From the NCBI GenBank assembly GCA_964059195.1, contig CAXKWD010000005.1, positions 96,423,882 to 96,487,881 of the forward strand: a stretch of 64,000 nt of DNA, read 5' to 3'. A model generated the notes under the pieces. The model worked only from the letters and a program-made list of their open reading frames with translations, had not been told where the DNA came from and searched no databases. Made by a program: the position numbers and the translations under genes. Below, one piece after another: positions 62,020 to 64,000 of the stretch (its first letter is position 1; each line of letters starts with the position of its first letter). This DNA is from Ectobius pallidus (lineage: Eukaryota > Arthropoda > Insecta > Blattodea > Ectobiidae).

Positions 62020-62262
62020 CAGCGTTTCTCAACCGCAAAGATGGTGCAGATGGTCCTTACACATAATTAAAAAATATCATAAAGCAAGTGGAAAGTGAAG
62101 AAGTAAAATTTTTTCACATATTTCGTTATCATGACCTTTACTTAATACCCCAAATATTAAGAATATAGGCCTTCTTTTAAAAATGGGATGTAAAATTAGG
62201 GGTCCATAAATTTTTTTAGATCTTTTAGAGGTCCTCGGGTTCAAAAAGGTTGAGAAACGCTG
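62020..62262. mobile_element. hAT MITE with perfect 8-bp TSD
   Basis: TSD TTCTAGAG (62012-62019, 62263-62270). TIR CAGCGTTTCTCAACC at both ends. 243 bp, just past the SLC13-like 3' end. Confidence 0.9.
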
Positions 62263-62479
62263 TTCTAGAGCCTTTCAAAGTAAGTTGGCATTTTATAGTA
62301 ATGTATCAAGTGAAATTTAGGCTGTACTACATGGAATGACAGTACGTTGCAAAACATTTAAAATCAGCTAATATACATTCAGCTGTTCTAATCCAATGCA
62401 ATATTAATTTTGAAATCAGGTAATATGCATTAATAGGCACTGTACATGTAAATTGGACCCTAGCAAAAAAGCAATTAAC

Positions 62480-62715
62480 TGGAAGACCAAAAGGGAGAAG
62501 ACCACTGAAGACCTAGACGTAGGTGGAAGGACAATATTAGAATACATTTACGGGAAGTAGGATTAGCAAGGGATGATTGGATAGAGTTAGCACAGAATTG
62601 GGTTGAATGTTGGGCTTATTTAAGTGTGGCAATGAACCTCCATGTTCCATAAAATAGGCAATATTCCTTTAACTTGCTTAGGAATTGTCTATTGCTGTTG
62701 AGTAAGTATATATGG
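62480..62715 (+). mobile_element. LINE 3' end fragment
   Basis: RPKGRRPLKT, then DNIRIHLREVGLARDDWIEL and AMNLHVP-stop with the shared 3' UTR TAGGAATTGTCTATTGC. Same family as 4449-4690. Confidence 0.75.
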
Positions 62716-63045
62716 TACGATATAATGAAACTATTCAACATAAAAAAATTTCGGACTTATTTAATTCGTTTCACATTAGAGATTGTGCTGTAGCATTTGC
62801 TCTTCACATTATATAATATGTTATAATTCCTCGTAAAATCTATTGATATTTCATCCTCCTTCTCCACTATCTCATCATGCTTTGAGTCATTATGGAATAG
62901 AAAATCTATTCCTTATTCATATGCTGTGAGAAATGCTGTCAGTGCATTCTCCACCAACTTATCACTGACTGTCAGACAATGCTTTCTAAGAAACCATGAT
63001 CTTTGGTTCCTATGGCAATGATTTGGTGATGTCATTCACTGTCAT

Positions 63046-63051
63046 TTTATT
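63046..63051 (-). promoter_or_regulatory. Candidate poly(A) signal of the PLAC-domain gene
   Basis: AATAAA on -, 34 bases after the stop codon. Confidence 0.45.
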
Positions 63052-63084
63052 GCCAATTTGTTTACACCACCACTCTCTTAAGGA

Positions 63085-63372
63085 TCACTCTGGAAGAAGA
63101 TTCAGATACAAAGTGCAGGATTTACAACACAATTTTTTAAACTGTGGTATAACACAATATCGTCCCAGGAGATGAGTCAGACGACAGTACGTAGAAGCAT
63201 CTCGGTGACAAGGTCTTGGTTTATAACATTCTGGTTCATGTTTCTTAAATTTCCCGTGGCATGATCGGTGCTCATCTGGAGGTGATGGACCACATTCAAA
63301 GAATGGTTCCCCACGTGGAGCTGGACAGCGAAATTCTCTGGTCTCAAAACCATTACCGCAAGTTGTTGAACA
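63085..63372 (-). CDS. Terminal exon of an ADAMTS-like/papilin-type protein (TSP1 repeat and PLAC domain)
   Basis: On -, acceptor atattccag precedes 95 codons and TGA (63087-63085), in phase 0. Residues 1-40 complete a thrombospondin type-1 repeat (CSTTCGNGFETREFRC, then CGPSPPDEHRSC). Residues about 50-90 form a PLAC domain (ECYKPRPCHRDASTYC, LLGRYCVIPQFKKLCCKSC) with six spaced Cys. TSP1 plus C-terminal PLAC is the ending of ADAMTS-like, papilin and related secreted matrix proteins. Earlier exons lie right of the window. The nearest longer frame here is in another register and is not coding. The gene is convergent with the SLC13-like gene. Which family member it is cannot be told from one exon. 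Confidence 0.87.
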   Translation of the reverse strand, partial: CSTTCGNGFETREFRCPAPRGEPFFECGPSPPDEHRSCHGKFKKHEPECYKPRPCHRDASTYCRLTHLLGRYCVIPQFKKLCCKSCTLYLNLLPE

Positions 63373-63531
63373 CTGGAATATACAGATGAATACATTAGTA
63401 TTAATATTCTTTAAATTTTTCAGTTTTTTATAAACAGCACTACTATCCTTTTAGGGTTTCTGGCATTCTCCCCCCCAGCATTAGTGGAAGTGTAGACCCA
63501 TTTCTCCAGCTGGACACCCCTCGGGCGACGC

Positions 63532-63780
63532 TAGTTATCAGTTATTCCATGGAAAGTGAGGCTGAAGTGTCCAGACCGTAACAACCTTTTAATATTAATT
63601 TACAATACATGTCATCACTGAAAAATTATGAAATTAATTTTTAGTACTAGTCTACTGAAGAACTAATTCTCAAAATTAATTTCATAATTTTTCAGTGATG
63701 ACATATATTTTAAATTAATATTAAAAGGTAGTTATGGTCTGGACACTTCAGGCTCACTTTTCGTGGAATGGCTGTTATCT
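63532..63780. mobile_element. Foldback MITE in the last intron of the PLAC-domain gene
   Basis: Arms of about 110 bp (63532-63641, 63671-63780), around 90 per cent identical as reverse complements. Shared blocks include CTGAAGTGTCCAGACC and GTCATCACTGAAAAATTATG. No clean TSD. Confidence 0.85.
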
Positions 63781-63949
63781 CAATGAGATGAGTGAGTGTG
63801 TGCAAGGGAGGTTGTTAATCCTAAATCCTTACTTACTAACTGGACCAAGTTGGCCAGGGGAACCTATCTATAAAAAATAAAAATCCCCTTGAATAGACCA
63901 GGAATCGAACCTGGAGCCTCACAATTAGCAGTCAGAAGCTCGGACTACT

Positions 63950-63966
63950 ACACTTTCTTCCTTTTC

Positions 63967-63998
<32 letters not shown>

Positions 63999-64000
63999 TC
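63950..64000 (+). repeat. (TTTC)n microsatellite running off the window
   Basis: At least eight TTTC units at the right edge after an impure TTCC/TTTC stretch. Confidence 0.95.

Noticed and set aside
63177..63395. 72-codon frame on - starting at a Met
   Set aside because: Out of register with the TSP1/PLAC reading of the same DNA.
1..64000. CRISPR arrays, operons, bacterial-type terminators
   Set aside because: Spliced animal genes and eukaryotic transposons throughout; short tandem repeats are micro- or minisatellites without spacers.

Overview
The window looks like a gene-poor, transposon-rich stretch of a large insect genome. It is A+T-rich, carries spliced animal genes with GT-AG introns of up to about 8 kb, and holds many interspersed repeats. 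The density of tRNA-derived SINEs, Jockey/CR1-like, RTE-like and RNase H-bearing LINEs, hAT and Tc1/mariner derivatives would suit a cockroach, termite or other large-genome insect, but the order is inference.

Three host genes are present. (1) The 3' end of a CAP/ponsin/vinexin (sorbin and SH3 domain) gene lies on + in six exons, 4955-21402. It encodes most of SH3-1, all of SH3-2, a Ser/Pro/Thr linker and SH3-3. (2) A complete SLC13/INDY-family membrane protein gene lies on + in thirteen exons, 31354-61813 (584 codons, every junction in phase). It is clearly homologous to sodium-coupled dicarboxylate/citrate carriers, but both substrate/sodium-site SNT motifs and the C-terminal TPPN signature are replaced. 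(3) The last exon of an ADAMTS-like/papilin-type extracellular matrix protein lies on - at 63372-63085. It encodes a thrombospondin type-1 repeat end and a PLAC domain, and is convergent with gene 2.

Layout: 1-4.4 kb holds the 5' end of a Ty3-like LTR retrotransposon on - (gag with a SAP-like N-terminus, a tRNA-Lys primer site and an LTR), sitting antisense in a CAP intron. At 7.4-11.6 kb is a nearly intact LINE (PHD-finger ORF1 with one stop codon, open ORF2). The region 13.4-21.1 kb contains a hAT derivative, SINEs, a 600-bp palindrome with hammerhead-ribozyme-like motifs, and mariner-type remnants. The CAP 3' UTR follows, then two RNase H-type LINE pieces at 25.3-27.4 kb. Introns of gene 2 carry an RTE-like LINE, a Harbinger MITE, several hAT and mariner MITEs with identifiable target-site duplications, perfect hairpins, a Helitron, a mariner foldback, and a complete ORF1-only LINE with a 2A-like motif at 54431-56023.

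The host genes show no sign of forming a pathway together: an actin/adhesion scaffold, a polytopic membrane protein and a secreted matrix protein are simply neighbours. The observations most worth a second look are the SLC13 protein without its transport motifs, the ORF1-only LINE with a 2A-like element, the hammerhead-like palindrome, the in-frame HTH/C-terminal transposase remnant, and the inverted-duplication mariner foldback. Exon coordinates and repeat boundaries were read by eye from splice sites, phase and target duplications. No alignment or database search was run.
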